DNA from: Verrucomicrobiota bacterium | GTDB lineage: Bacteria > Verrucomicrobiota > Verrucomicrobiia > JADLBR01 | Reading direction: 5' to 3' | DNA length: 64,000 nucleotides | NCBI GenBank assembly: GCA_029560585.1 | Contig: JAKQKQ010000041.1 | Location: 1-64,000 of the forward strand | In this document: positions 55,673 to 64,000 of the stretch, piece after piece | How the letters are laid out: the number at the start of each line of letters is the position of its first letter | Position numbering within the stretch: the first letter of the stretch is position 1 | Notes under the pieces: model-generated | Told to the model about the DNA's origin: nothing | Databases searched by the model: none | What the model saw: only the letters and a program-made list of their open reading frames with translations | Translations under genes and position numbers: made by a program

Positions 55673-56981
55673 TTTCCGGGACGCACCGCACGCCGGCGTC
55701 CGCCGGATCGAGGCGAATCCATCCCAATATACGCCGTTCGCCTGGTGCCAGCAATGTGGGCCATTCTCTCTCGCGCCATTCCACGGTGGCGCCGCACCCC
55801 GAGGGGCGCATGCGTGTTGCCGCGACCCCGTCCGCCGCGACCAGACGATGGCCATCGTCCCAGATCAGCGAAACGCGAATCGGGGGCACCACCGGGATCT
55901 CCCCGGTGTTTTCGGCGACGATCTTGAGGAAGCCTTCCGGTTGCGCGTCCGCCCGCAGCCGGATTCCAGACTTTGGCCGAGCGCCCCTCAGGACCTTAGC
56001 AAACGCTTCGGTCGATAGGATCCATCGGTCGTCTGCTGTCGGCAGCCGGAACCAGCAAATGCCCTCGAAGTTTGCGGGCGGCTTGCACCACAAACGTGCC
56101 CGGAGGTCGAGCAGGGTGTCGACTTCGGTCACCGCCAGCGCCACGGCGTCCGCCTGTTGCGCTGCCGCGGATTCCGGTTCCTCGGACACGACGTCGATGA
56201 CCCGCCCCGAAAGATCAAAGAAGACGCGACTGAAATACGTCGGGAGCGCGACCCGGAACGGCACACCGACTCGCGAGGCGCGCCCAATCCATCGAACGGA
56301 TTCCTCGACCGTGCACAGCGGCACGACGCGGGCCGCCGCCTCCGGCAGTTTCAACGAATGGACCTGTAACACGAACCCGTCCGCGCTGCGCGCCAGATCG
56401 CCGAATCCATCACGCCCAAGCCAGTCCGGGAGCGCTGTGAAGGTCCATCGCATGTCCGCCTCACGGGCCCGCAGGGCGCGCATCAGCGGGGCAAATGTTT
56501 CCAGGGACCGAGTTGGGCAGTCGAAGTCGATCTGGCACTCGTGAATTCGCAGGGTCCTGGCGTCGGTGAGGACCTGAGAGGCCGTGGTGCCCACGGTCTC
56601 CGCCAATGGTCTGGGGTCGCCGTCGAAGAACGCCTTGTCGGGTCGATGGATCCGAAGGACCACGCCGATATCGCGCCCGCGGAGTTTCTCCCAAGGCACG
56701 GGAATCCGGTTCATCTTGTGGGAAGCGCCGTCGGTTGCCGGAAATTCTGCTGCCAAGACCAACAATTGCCGGATTGTCTTGTCCGTCCCGTGGGCCGCGT
56801 CGGCCGTGGCCGCCGTCCACTGGCGCTGCCAGATGTACGTGTCCTGGCGCAGGTCTTGGGGTCTTGGGCTCCCAGCGTCGCCGCAGGCACACAACAATCC
56901 AGACAGGAGAATGGCAGTTTTTCGGCCCGTTGCTCTGGTGGGGTGCCCGCGAAGTACACCCAAGCGGTGGCCCGGTGGCAT
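55665..56981 (-). CDS. DUF3142 lipoprotein
   Basis: Start ATG 56981, GGGAG seven bases upstream, 438 aa. The signal ends in a lipobox-like ILLSGLLCACG. DUF3142 features include DTYIWQRQWTAAT (near the N-terminus), RIHECQIDFDCPTRSLETFA, MRWTFTALPDWLG and DGFVLQVHSL, suggesting a TIM-barrel-like fold with conserved Asp and His. The biochemical role is unknown. It is first in a pair with the overlapping TPR-like gene. Confidence 0.7.
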   Translation of the reverse strand: MPPGHRLGVLRGHPTRATGRKTAILLSGLLCACGDAGSPRPQDLRQDTYIWQRQWTAATADAAHGTDKTIRQLLVLAAEFPATDGASHKMNRIPVPWEKLRGRDIGVVLRIHRPDKAFFDGDPRPLAETVGTTASQVLTDARTLRIHECQIDFDCPTRSLETFAPLMRALRAREADMRWTFTALPDWLGRDGFGDLARSADGFVLQVHSLKLPEAAARVVPLCTVEESVRWIGRASRVGVPFRVALPTYFSRVFFDLSGRVIDVVSEEPESAAAQQADAVALAVTEVDTLLDLRARLWCKPPANFEGICWFRLPTADDRWILSTEAFAKVLRGARPKSGIRLRADAQPEGFLKIVAENTGEIPVVPPIRVSLIWDDGHRLVAADGVAATRMRPSGCGATVEWREREWPTLLAPGERRILGWIRLDPADAGVRCVPENE

Positions 56982-57283
56982 CGCCAAACTCCCGTCTTCT
57001 TCGCGGGCGGCTGGTGCGTTCTCAGTGTGAATTGGGGGAAACAAGCAGTGTCAGGACTTTGGGGTTGCGTCGGGACCCGTCAAGACCACGACTGATTGTG
57101 GCACATCGACTATTGGCGCGCGAGTCGCGTCGTTGTGATTTGCTGAAATGGGGCGAAAAGAACTCAAACCGTGGTTCACTGAGATGTCAGGAAGCCTTCG
57201 GCGCGTGGGGCACAAAGCCTGTTTCTGAGCCCTTGGAGATTCGGATCGTGCCGGAAACGCTCGGCCCCGCGTACTGTGGCGGG
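56982..57283. other. Intergenic region, nothing recognisable
   Basis: Between two minus-strand genes. No coding frame or strong hairpin is seen. It should hold the promoter of the DUF3142 gene near 56990-57100. Confidence 0.3.
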
Positions 57284-58213
57284 CTAGACCTCGACGTACG
57301 CTCGGGATTCGAGCCTTGCCAGAGTTGCCGCGTACTTAGCTTGCTGGGCTGGGCTGAGAGGCTCATGGGAAAAGCAAGACTCGACCGACACTTCGGGGAA
57401 GACGGCTTCCCCCAGGCCGTCGCGCACGAAAAATGCGTTGAAACCCAATGGCTCCACCCCCACCAGGCGATAGCCCTTGGACTTCGCCAGTTTGGCAAAA
57501 GCGGGGAGCGAAGCGCCGCAGTATTCGGGAGCGCCATCCACGAACGTGGCCACGAAGTCCGGCTGGTATGGGACCGTTACGGCGCGGTTTGCGCCCCACG
57601 GCGAATTGTGCTCCAGGACCACGACCCGCGGCTGAATGCACTCGATGGCTTTCCAAACCCAATAGTCCATGCCGTCCATGTCCAGGGACAGAAGGTCGAT
57701 GCCGCCGGAGAACCCGTTGTCCGCGATCAACGCGTTTACGTTGTCGGGTGTGACCCAGGCTTCTTTCAGAACCGGGGGCTGGATGAGGGTGCTGGGATGT
57801 TTCGAGTAAAAGGCCCGCCCCACCTCTATGTTGACCGCATTCCCATCAAGGAGGAGGCCCCGCCAGGCGTGATTGGCGATCAGATTCGCCGCGTTGCATT
57901 CGATCCCGTTGCCGGCGCAGATCTCGACAACCTTTCGGTTCGTCGAACCGATCAATGCGAAAATGAAGAGAAGGATGCCATCTTCGCCGTTTTGCGAGTA
58001 GGATCGAAACGCAACGTCTTTGAGTGAAGGGAGCGGGACCCCAGATCGAACGAGCTGCTGGTAGTTCAGCGTGAGCAGAATCTGTGTCCCTTTATCAACC
58101 GGATGCGCCACGACGGCCATCTGGTCGGCCATCGATCCTATCTGGTGTGCGATTACCGGGTCGAGACCGACCCTGAATACCTTGCGCACGAGTGCGCCCA
58201 ACAGCTTCCTCAT
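57284..58213 (-). CDS. FkbM-family-like methyltransferase
   Basis: 309 aa from ATG 58213. SYSQNGEDGILLFIFALIG, then KVVEICAGNGIECNAANL (SAM motif I region) and WRGLLLDGNAVNIEVGR match the FkbM-type group found in polysaccharide and surface glycan clusters. IDLLSLDMDGMDYWVWKAI and RVVVLEHNSPWG follow. No signal peptide. It probably O-methylates a sugar or glycan; the acceptor is unknown. The gene is divergent from the CapA gene. Confidence 0.7.
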   Translation of the reverse strand: MRKLLGALVRKVFRVGLDPVIAHQIGSMADQMAVVAHPVDKGTQILLTLNYQQLVRSGVPLPSLKDVAFRSYSQNGEDGILLFIFALIGSTNRKVVEICAGNGIECNAANLIANHAWRGLLLDGNAVNIEVGRAFYSKHPSTLIQPPVLKEAWVTPDNVNALIADNGFSGGIDLLSLDMDGMDYWVWKAIECIQPRVVVLEHNSPWGANRAVTVPYQPDFVATFVDGAPEYCGASLPAFAKLAKSKGYRLVGVEPLGFNAFFVRDGLGEAVFPEVSVESCFSHEPLSPAQQAKYAATLARLESRAYVEV

Positions 58214-58592
58214 ATCGCCACTTCACACCTTCATGCTTATAGATGGGGTCTCGCCTCAGGCGTCCTTGCTGGCAGAACCGGCATCCAGCGTCCTCCCGAA
58301 GGCCGGGATCTCAGGTGACGCCTCCCCGACCATGCGGGGAGCGTAGTGGGCGGGGTTGCGTCGCTCCAGCCAAAACGCCTCGGTCCCTGGGTTGGCCTTG
58401 GGAGTGGTGATCCCGCGATGGTTCTGCGCCTGATGGCGGGGACGCCAGACGCATTGCGGAGGCGAGGAAGGCTGAGATTCATTGCGATTGAGTCATCTCC
58501 GGTCCGAATCTCTCGATCGGGTGCGTGTGTCTTGACCGGCGTGGTGGCGATTCTAACCTCCGGGTGTGGCAGCTGAGTGGTCTTTCCATGTG
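58214..58592. other. Divergent intergenic region before capA-like gene
   Basis: No complete gene. One frame (ending 58576) reads TGVVAILTSGCGS, like a lipoprotein signal, but stops at once and is not in frame with the CapA gene. It may be a lost signal or chance. Confidence 0.35.
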
Positions 58593-59864
58593 ATGGAACG
58601 GGAGGTCCGCTTCGCCTTTGCGGGAGATTTGCTGATCAGCCAGAGTTTTTCGGATGGCACGCCACCGGAGCTGTTGCGTTTGGTGGAACTGATTCGTTCG
58701 GCGGATCTGGCGGTGGGGAATCTGGAGATGCTGTTCCACGATTTCGAGGGCTTTCCGGCCGCTGCGAGCGGCGGCACGCACTTGCGCGGGGAACCGGCGT
58801 TGCTGGAGGAGTTGAAGTGGGCGGGTTTCCGGTCGGTGTCGCTGGCGAACAATCATGTTGGGGACTATGGGACGGGGGGAATGCTCGCCCACCTGGCGAA
58901 CGTCGAGGCTTCGGGGCTCATGCACGCGGGGCTCGGGAGGCATTTGGACATGGCGCGGGCGCCGGCCTTCATGGATTCGGCGGCGGGGCGCGTGGCGCTC
59001 ATCTCATGTACCGCGACTTTCCCGAGCGGGACGGATGCGGGCCGCAAGCGCGCCGACGTCCACGGTCGACCGGGGGTGAATCCATTGAGGCTTACGACGG
59101 TATACCGGGTGGACGATGCGGGCATGGCGGCTGCGCGGACGCTCCAGAAGCAACTCGGCGAAAAGGCGCCGGGTCCTGAGGCCGCCCAGCTTATTCTGGC
59201 GGGTAGGCGATTCCAGCGTTCGGCCGTCCCGGGTGTCGCGAAGGAGATCGACGAGAGGGATCGTGCCGAGATACTCGCGTCCATCCGCGCCGCACGCGGG
59301 GCGGCCGACTGGGTGATTTTTTCGCTGCACGCGCACCAGGGCGAAGGCGGTGACCGGAATACTCCAACCACGTGCCTCCGTGAATTCTCTCGGGCTGCGG
59401 TCGAGGCGGGTGCCGACGTCGTTGTCGGGCACGGCCCGCACGTGCTCCGCGGCATCGAGATCCACAAGGGTAGGCCGATTTTTCACAGTCTCGGAAATTT
59501 CTTCTTTCAGGTCGAGGGCGTGGATCGCTTTCCCTCCGAGGTTTACGAAGGATTGGGACTCGGGCCCGAATCGACGCCCGAGGACGTGCGCGCGCTTTGG
59601 CGCAGGACGCGAAGCTCGCGGCTGTCGGCTGATCCGCGCTGGTCGGAATCGGTTTTGGCGATGCCGATCTTCCGGGCCGGGAGCCTGGAACGGATCGAAC
59701 TATTCCCGGTGACCTTGGAGCGGGCTGAGGATTCCGCGTGGTGCGGTGCCCCGCGGCTGGCCGCGGGCAACGACGCGATCCGGATCTTGCAGCGCCTGGA
59801 GGAACGGTCCGCGGCTCTTGGAACGACCGTCCGGATCCAAGGGGGTCGTGGGCTCGTGGCCTGA
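58593..59864 (+). CDS. CapA-family (PGA synthesis type) metallophosphatase-like protein
   Basis: Start ATG 58593 (423 aa); a GTG at 58566 adds nine residues. CapA/PGA_cap features are in order: VRFAFAGDLLIS, DLAVGNLEMLF, SVSLANNHVGDYG, ADWVIFSLHAHQGEG and VVVGHGPHVLRGIEIHKG then GRPIFHSLGNFFF. The fold belongs to the calcineurin-like superfamily, and members take part in poly-gamma-glutamate or capsule metabolism. No capBC genes are nearby, so the role may differ. No signal peptide in this frame. Confidence 0.8.
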   Translation: MEREVRFAFAGDLLISQSFSDGTPPELLRLVELIRSADLAVGNLEMLFHDFEGFPAAASGGTHLRGEPALLEELKWAGFRSVSLANNHVGDYGTGGMLAHLANVEASGLMHAGLGRHLDMARAPAFMDSAAGRVALISCTATFPSGTDAGRKRADVHGRPGVNPLRLTTVYRVDDAGMAAARTLQKQLGEKAPGPEAAQLILAGRRFQRSAVPGVAKEIDERDRAEILASIRAARGAADWVIFSLHAHQGEGGDRNTPTTCLREFSRAAVEAGADVVVGHGPHVLRGIEIHKGRPIFHSLGNFFFQVEGVDRFPSEVYEGLGLGPESTPEDVRALWRRTRSSRLSADPRWSESVLAMPIFRAGSLERIELFPVTLERAEDSAWCGAPRLAAGNDAIRILQRLEERSAALGTTVRIQGGRGLVA

Positions 59865-59885
59865 CTCGAAAATTCAGACACCGAA

Positions 59886-60016
59886 TCGTAGGAGCCTGCT
59901 TGCAGGCGATCCCATGCGCGAATCGCGCGCAAGCGCGCTCCTACGTCCCATTTTTCTGCCCCGGTGGTGCCCCCCAAGGCCCGTCGTCGGGCGGGCGCGC
60001 GGGGCATGGGATCTAG
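59886..60016. repeat. Composite REP-like repeat R3, copy 2
   Basis: CGTAGGAGC (59887-59895) and GCTCCTACG (59937-59945) enclose two small hairpins, GCCTGC-TT-GCAGGC and GCGCGC-AA-GCGCGC, the layout of REP/BIME elements. Blocks CATTTTT, CCGGTGGTGCC, GGGCGGGC and GCATGGGAT follow in the same order as at 3932-4011. Confidence 0.6.
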
Positions 60017-60085
60017 CCAGAGACTTCGGGCGCTGTTCTCGGGCGCGGCTCGTGCCCCGACCCAGGATCCGGGCCGGGAGGGCTT

Positions 60086-60225
60086 TGGACTGCGGTGGCA
60101 GAGTCCGGCAACCGCCGGACGACGCCACCGCTTTGGCTGCGCGCGAAGCGCGAGCCGGGACCATCGGCTTCGGCTCCGCCGGGGGCAAAAGCGGTGTCGC
60201 CGCTTCGCTCTGCCACCGCAGTCCA
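60086..60225. repeat. 140-bp dyad with perfect 18-bp arms
   Basis: TGGACTGCGGTGGCAGAG (60086-60103) is the exact complement of 60208-60225. The interior is rich in shorter dyads (CCGGCAACCGCCGG, GCGCGCGAAGCGCG). No reading frame is supported. It resembles intergenic repeats that I recall from verrucomicrobial genomes (recollection only). Confidence 0.6.
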
Positions 60226-60295
60226 TAACGGCGCCGCTCCCAGAAGTTTTACCATGAATAGTCCGGCGCGCTGACCTGGAACTTCGCACGCGTTT

Positions 60296-60348
60296 GGCGT
60301 CTCGCAGAGACGCCCAACAAGTCTTGTAGGCCGCCTGTGTCAGGCGGC
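60296..60348. terminator. Tandem hairpins downstream of rbfA
   Basis: GGCGTCTC-GCA-GAGACGCC ends at 60314, and GCCGCCTG-TGT-CAGGCGGC lies at 60330-60348. Both stems are perfect 8-bp. They lie 120-170 bases past the rbfA stop on the minus strand and could end the nusA-infB-rbfA transcript. No T-tract follows. Confidence 0.4.
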
Positions 60349-60467
60349 GGCGGGCGTCAAGTTGCCCCATCAATGATGCGGCGCGCTCTCGAGTCAGGTG
60401 AACCCCGCCGCGCGCCGGCGGCGAGGCTAAGCCCGGATATTTCAGGCTTCCGCGTGAATCATGCAGG

Positions 60468-60854
60468 CTAGCTGGCAGTCTCTGGAGGGGGAACTGGCTC
60501 GTCCGGCGCGGGGGGCGGGAGGTTGTCGAGGATCTGGAGGATGCGGGTGCCTTCCTCGACGGAGTGGTCGGAGATGAAGTGGAGATGGGGCGTGAATTTC
60601 ATCTTGATGTGGCGCCCTATGATGTGCTGCAACTCTCCACGGACCTCTGCGGCGCGGGCCAGGACTTGCTCCTCGAGTTTGGCCTCGCCGCCGATGAGGC
60701 TCAGGTAGACGTCGGCGTGCCGGAGGTCGGCCGCGATGCGGACTCGGTTGACGGTCAGCAGGGCACCGGGGGGCAAGGGCACGAGTTTGAGCAGGGCGCG
60801 AGCGAGTTCGCGGCGGAGGACCTCATTGATTCGCTGGAGGCGATGCTGTGCCAT
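60468..60854 (-). CDS. rbfA: Ribosome-binding factor A
   Basis: 128 aa from ATG 60854, 29 bases after infB. QRINEVLRRELARALLK, LLTVNRVRIAADLRHADVYL and GRHIKMKFTPHLHFISDHSVEEG match RbfA, the KH-fold factor that binds the 30S subunit and helps mature the 5' end of 16S rRNA. The C-terminal PPPAPDEPVPPPE tail is a common unstructured addition. Last gene of the nusA-infB-rbfA order. Confidence 0.93.
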   Translation of the reverse strand: MAQHRLQRINEVLRRELARALLKLVPLPPGALLTVNRVRIAADLRHADVYLSLIGGEAKLEEQVLARAAEVRGELQHIIGRHIKMKFTPHLHFISDHSVEEGTRILQILDNLPPPAPDEPVPPPETAS

Positions 60855-60883
60855 GGTGGCTGCGCCATAACCGGAAATCCGGC

Positions 60884-63154
60884 TCAGAGTTGCTGGGGGA
60901 TCTTCTCAAGCTGGTAGCACTCGATGAGATCGCCGGCCATGTACTCGTCGAAGTTGCCGAGGCGGATGCCGCACTCCAGGCCGTTGCGGACCTCGTTGAC
61001 CTCATCCTGGAAACGCTTGAGGGTGACGATCTGCCCGTCGTAGATGGGCTGGCGATTGCGCAGGACGCGCGCGCGCCCGCTCTTGGTGATGCGGCCGTTG
61101 ACGACGGCGCAGCCCGCGACGCGGTATTTGGATAGGTCGATGACCTTCTTGCAGAGGGCGGCGCCGACGGTGCTCTCGCGCTCGATGGGGTCGAGCAGAC
61201 CGGCCATGGCGTCGCGCACCTGGTCGATCAGCTCGTAGATGATGCTGAAGAGCTTGATCTGGACGCCCTCGCGCTTGGCGGCCGTGGCGGCGCTGTTCTC
61301 GGTGCGGGTGGCGAAACCGATAACAACGGCGTTGGATGCGGCGGCGAGATTGATGTCGGACTCGGTGATGGGCCCCACGGCGCCGTGGATGATCTCCATA
61401 GAGACCTTTTCCGAATGGATGTTGTTGAGGGCGGTCGAGATGGCCTCGAGGGAACCCTGGACATCGGCCTTGAGAACGACCTTGAGGACCTTGGCCTTGA
61501 CGGCGTCCAGTGCCTCGAAGAGGTTCTCGAGGGTGACGCCGGTGCGACTCTCCAGTTTGCCGAGGCGTTTCTGGTTGAGGCGCTGCTCGGAGGTTTCGCG
61601 CGCCTCGCGCTCGTTGCGGACGACCTCGAAGGGTTCGCCGGCGACGGGCACGCCGCTGAACCCGATGACCTTGACGGGCATCGCGGGGGTGGCCTGTTTC
61701 ACGTTGCGGCCACGGTCGTCGATCATGCCCTTGACCTTGCCCCAGTAGTCGCCGCACAGGAAGGTGTCGCCGACGCGGAGGGTGCCGACCTGGATCAGGA
61801 CGGTGGCCGTGGGTCCTCGGCCGCTCTCGAGCGCGGCCTCAATGATGCGGCCCTTGGCGAGTCCCTTGACGGGGGCCTTGAGCTCAAGGATTTCGGTGAG
61901 CGCGGCCATGTTTTCGAGGAGCCGATCGATGCCCAGTTTCTTGGTGGCGGAGACCTCGCAGACGATGGTGTCGCCGCCCCAGTCTTCGGCGACGAGGCCC
62001 TGATCCTGAAGCTGCTTCTTGGTGCGCTCTACGTTGGCCCCGGGCACGTCGATCTTGTTGATGGCGACGATGATCTTGACGTTCGCGGCCTTGGCGTGAG
62101 AGATGGCCTCCATCGTTTGGGGCATGATGCCGTCATCGGCCGCGACGACGAGGACGACGATGTCGGTGACGTTGGCGCCACGGGCGCGCATGGCGGAGAA
62201 GGCGGCGTGGCCCGGGGTATCGAGGAAGGTGATTCGCTGTTTATCGTGCTCGACGGTGTAGGCGCCGATGTGCTGGGTGATGCCGCCCGCCTCGCCCGCG
62301 ACGACATTGGCCTTGCGGATCGCGTCCATGAGGGACGTCTTGCCGTGATCGACGTGGCCCATGAAAGTAATGATCGGGGGTCGGGCGATCACGTCGTCTG
62401 CGAGCGCCTTCGCCACGGCAACGATCTCCGGCTCGACGGGGACGACCGGGGCAACGGGCGGCGGCGGGGAGCCGCGCTTTTCGACCTCGAGGGTGAATCC
62501 GCGAGCGGTGCAGACCTTTTTGGCCACCTCGGTATCGAGCGCCTGGGTGAGGCTGGCGAACACGTTCATGCCCATCAGATCGTGGATGATCTGGTAGGGT
62601 TTGGCGCCGAGGTGTTCGGCGAGATCCTTGACGGTGATCGGCGGTTTGAGGTGGAGGATCTTGGGCGGCTCGGCCGCCGGCGCCTCGGCCGATGGCGCGA
62701 CCGGCGGCGGTGGCTCGGAGACTGGTGGCACGGCGACTGGGGCCACGGCCTGTGGTGCGGCGACCGCTGTGGCGGCTGGCTTGGCGTGTGGTGCGGTCGG
62801 GGACGTTTTTGAGGGTGCTGCGGGCTTGGCCTTGGCCGCGGGCGCCGCCGTGATCTCCGGGGCGGGCGCGGGCGAGGCTACCGCGGCGGTGGGCGCGGTA
62901 GCCTCCGCGGGTTTCGCGGTGGCCTTCGGGCGAGACGGTCGCTTGGCATGAGCCTTGGTCGCGACGGCGTGTTCGTGTGCGTGCGTGGAGGTCTTCTTTT
63001 CCGTGGCGTGGTGGGCGGGTTCAGCGTGCGCCTTGGCCGACGCTTTGGCGGCCGATGGTTTCTTGGCAGCGGGCGGGGCCTTGGGCCGGGCCGTCGTCGA
63101 GCTCTTCTTCTTGGTTGGGGAGGCGCTCGGCATAGCGGTTTGCGACGTTGTCAA
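60884..63154 (-). CDS. infB: Translation initiation factor IF-2
   Basis: TTG 63154 directly follows the nusA stop with GGAGG just before it; ATG 63133 is the alternative. 756 aa. A Lys/Ala/Pro-rich N-terminal 165 residues precede an IF2-N domain ([22 protein letters not shown]). The GTPase domain has GHVDHGKTS (G1, about 265), [10 protein letters not shown] (G3) and [10 protein letters not shown] (G4). Domains II-IV follow, with [20 protein letters not shown] at the C-terminus. The factor brings initiator tRNA to the 30S subunit and promotes subunit joining. Confidence 0.95.
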   Translation of the reverse strand: MTTSQTAMPSASPTKKKSSTTARPKAPPAAKKPSAAKASAKAHAEPAHHATEKKTSTHAHEHAVATKAHAKRPSRPKATAKPAEATAPTAAVASPAPAPEITAAPAAKAKPAAPSKTSPTAPHAKPAATAVAAPQAVAPVAVPPVSEPPPPVAPSAEAPAAEPPKILHLKPPITVKDLAEHLGAKPYQIIHDLMGMNVFASLTQALDTEVAKKVCTARGFTLEVEKRGSPPPPVAPVVPVEPEIVAVAKALADDVIARPPIITFMGHVDHGKTSLMDAIRKANVVAGEAGGITQHIGAYTVEHDKQRITFLDTPGHAAFSAMRARGANVTDIVVLVVAADDGIMPQTMEAISHAKAANVKIIVAINKIDVPGANVERTKKQLQDQGLVAEDWGGDTIVCEVSATKKLGIDRLLENMAALTEILELKAPVKGLAKGRIIEAALESGRGPTATVLIQVGTLRVGDTFLCGDYWGKVKGMIDDRGRNVKQATPAMPVKVIGFSGVPVAGEPFEVVRNEREARETSEQRLNQKRLGKLESRTGVTLENLFEALDAVKAKVLKVVLKADVQGSLEAISTALNNIHSEKVSMEIIHGAVGPITESDINLAAASNAVVIGFATRTENSAATAAKREGVQIKLFSIIYELIDQVRDAMAGLLDPIERESTVGAALCKKVIDLSKYRVAGCAVVNGRITKSGRARVLRNRQPIYDGQIVTLKRFQDEVNEVRNGLECGIRLGNFDEYMAGDLIECYQLEKIPQQL

Positions 63155-64000
63155 TCAGCCTCCGGTGGGCCCGGCAGATGGTTGCTCCGAAGAGACGCTT
63201 TCTCCATCTGAGGCAGGCGCGGTTTCCGCCGTGGGGACTTGGGGGGCGTCGGCTGTTGGGGCGGGCTCTTGGTGGGAGAGTTTGGCGAGGGCTTCGGTCA
63301 GGGCGGCGGCGACGCCAGGTTCTGGGATGGCACCTTCGAGGTCTGCCGCTTCAGCCTCCTTCAGCGCGCCAACGGTGGGGAAGCCATAGACGACGGCGAG
63401 CCGCGCGATATCCACACTGACGCCCAGGGCCGCGGCCATTTCGACGGCCGCCTTCTGGACCTTGCCCTGGAACTGTTCCTCGACGCTCTCGTCGCGGCGG
63501 ATGTCGATCTCCCAGCCGGTGAGCTTTTGGGTCAGGCGGGCGTTCTGGCCACGTTTGCCAATTGCCAGAGAGAGGTTCTCTTCGTCCACGGTGACGGTGA
63601 CGCGGCGGTTGGTCTCATCGAATTCCAGGGCCTTGATCTTGGCGGGTTTGAGCGCCTCCACCACGAGTTCGCGGATGTTGTCCGACCAGCGAAAGATATC
63701 CACTCGCTCATTGTTGAGTTCGCGGACGATGTTCTTGACGCGGGAACCGCGAATGCCGACGCAGGCGCCCACGGGATCGACCTTGTCCTGCTTGGAGCCG
63801 ACGGCGATCTTGGTGCGGTAGCCGGGTTCCCGGGCCATGGCGCGGATTTCGACGGCGCCGTTGGTGAGCTCATTGCACTCAAGCTCAAAGAGGCGGCGGA
63901 CGAAACTGGGGTGGCTCCGGCTGAGGATGATCTCGGGCCCGCGGGTGGTCATTTCGACGGAGAGGACCAGCGCCCTGAGCCGATCGCCCACCTGGTATTC
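63155..64000 (-). CDS. nusA: Transcription termination/antitermination factor NusA (C-terminal part)
   Basis: The frame is open at the window edge, so the N-terminal domain is outside. The 281 visible residues start in the S1 domain (VGDRLRALVLSV) and contain two KH domains: VDPVGACVGIRGSRVKNIV and NLSLAIGKRGQNARLTQKL with their GxxG loops. A helix-rich segment (VEMAAALGVSVDIARLAVVYG) and a Pro/Ala-rich acidic tail follow. NusA binds RNA polymerase and controls pausing. It is directly followed by infB. Confidence 0.92.
   Translation of the reverse strand, partial: EYQVGDRLRALVLSVEMTTRGPEIILSRSHPSFVRRLFELECNELTNGAVEIRAMAREPGYRTKIAVGSKQDKVDPVGACVGIRGSRVKNIVRELNNERVDIFRWSDNIRELVVEALKPAKIKALEFDETNRRVTVTVDEENLSLAIGKRGQNARLTQKLTGWEIDIRRDESVEEQFQGKVQKAAVEMAAALGVSVDIARLAVVYGFPTVGALKEAEAADLEGAIPEPGVAAALTEALAKLSHQEPAPTADAPQVPTAETAPASDGESVSSEQPSAGPTGG

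Noticed and set aside
58346-58576. Lipoprotein-like ORF ending VAILTSGCGS before the CapA gene
   Set aside because: No good start codon, stops right after the Cys, and is out of frame with CapA. It might be a lost signal, but evidence is too thin to call a gene.
61385-62812. 475-codon open frame antisense to infB
   Set aside because: Low-complexity Asp/Gly/Val translation typical of a shadow of a conserved gene; infB is certain.
1-64000. tRNA, rRNA, CRISPR arrays, riboswitches
   Set aside because: I looked for conserved rRNA stretches, cloverleaf-like T-loop motifs and regularly spaced direct repeats and saw none that I could support.

Overview
The window is a GC-rich (roughly 60 %) piece of a bacterial chromosome. 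Gene content points to the PVC superphylum (Verrucomicrobiota, Kiritimatiellota or Lentisphaerota). The signs are many secreted or TAT-exported glycoside-hydrolase-like proteins, GH172 (DUF2961), a PD40/CxxCH protein, Gfo/Idh/MocA and NHL proteins, DUF3142, and Ser/Thr kinase-SUMF1 fusions. I found no 16S, tRNA or other marker that fixes the phylum. The only classical housekeeping block is nusA-infB-rbfA at the right edge.

Region 1 (1-44.2 kb) is a loose polysaccharide/glycoconjugate-degradation region. It holds a propeller protein with two CxxCH motifs, a metallophosphoesterase lipoprotein, a sialidase, several clan GH-A-type hydrolases (GHL6-like, DUF5696, GH42-like, CBM-GH5-like, GH5, GH39-like), a GH5-esterase fusion, a GH172 protein, an M20 amidohydrolase, a six-hairpin glycosidase-like TAT protein, an SGNH hydrolase, two ceramidase-like proteins, an oxidoreductase and two propeller proteins (LVIVD, NHL). 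Nearly all have signal peptides. Small co-directional groups (5361-8479; 10886-16274; 20016 down to 16309; 31313 down to 26505; 35012-39213) look like operons. No SusC/SusD pair is present.

Between these genes lies debris: fragments of HipA, a response regulator, a WYL regulator, an arylsulfatase, a kinase, an IS3-type OrfA and an IS91-type zinc domain; a YajG-like lipoprotein broken by several frameshifts; and a chimeric phosphoesterase pseudogene. Several dispersed repeats occur among them. The region seems to be actively rearranging.

Region 2 (44.5-53.2 kb) holds a methyltransferase, a SRPBCC protein and a eukaryote-like signalling cassette. In the cassette an FHA-class III cyclase protein is divergent from two membrane-spanning Ser/Thr kinases. 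Their outer parts are one and three SUMF1/FGE-fold domains that lack the catalytic cysteine pair. The second kinase gene carries a frameshift at a G-tract.

Region 3 (53.3-64 kb) has a secreted TPR-like protein with a DUF3142 lipoprotein, an FkbM-like methyltransferase, a CapA-family protein, a REP-like/large-dyad intergenic region, and rbfA, infB and the C-terminal part of nusA.

The most notable items are the kinase/FHA-cyclase/SUMF1 cassette with its variable C-terminal loops, dispersed repeats whose hairpins differ by pairing-compatible changes, and the GH5-esterase fusion.
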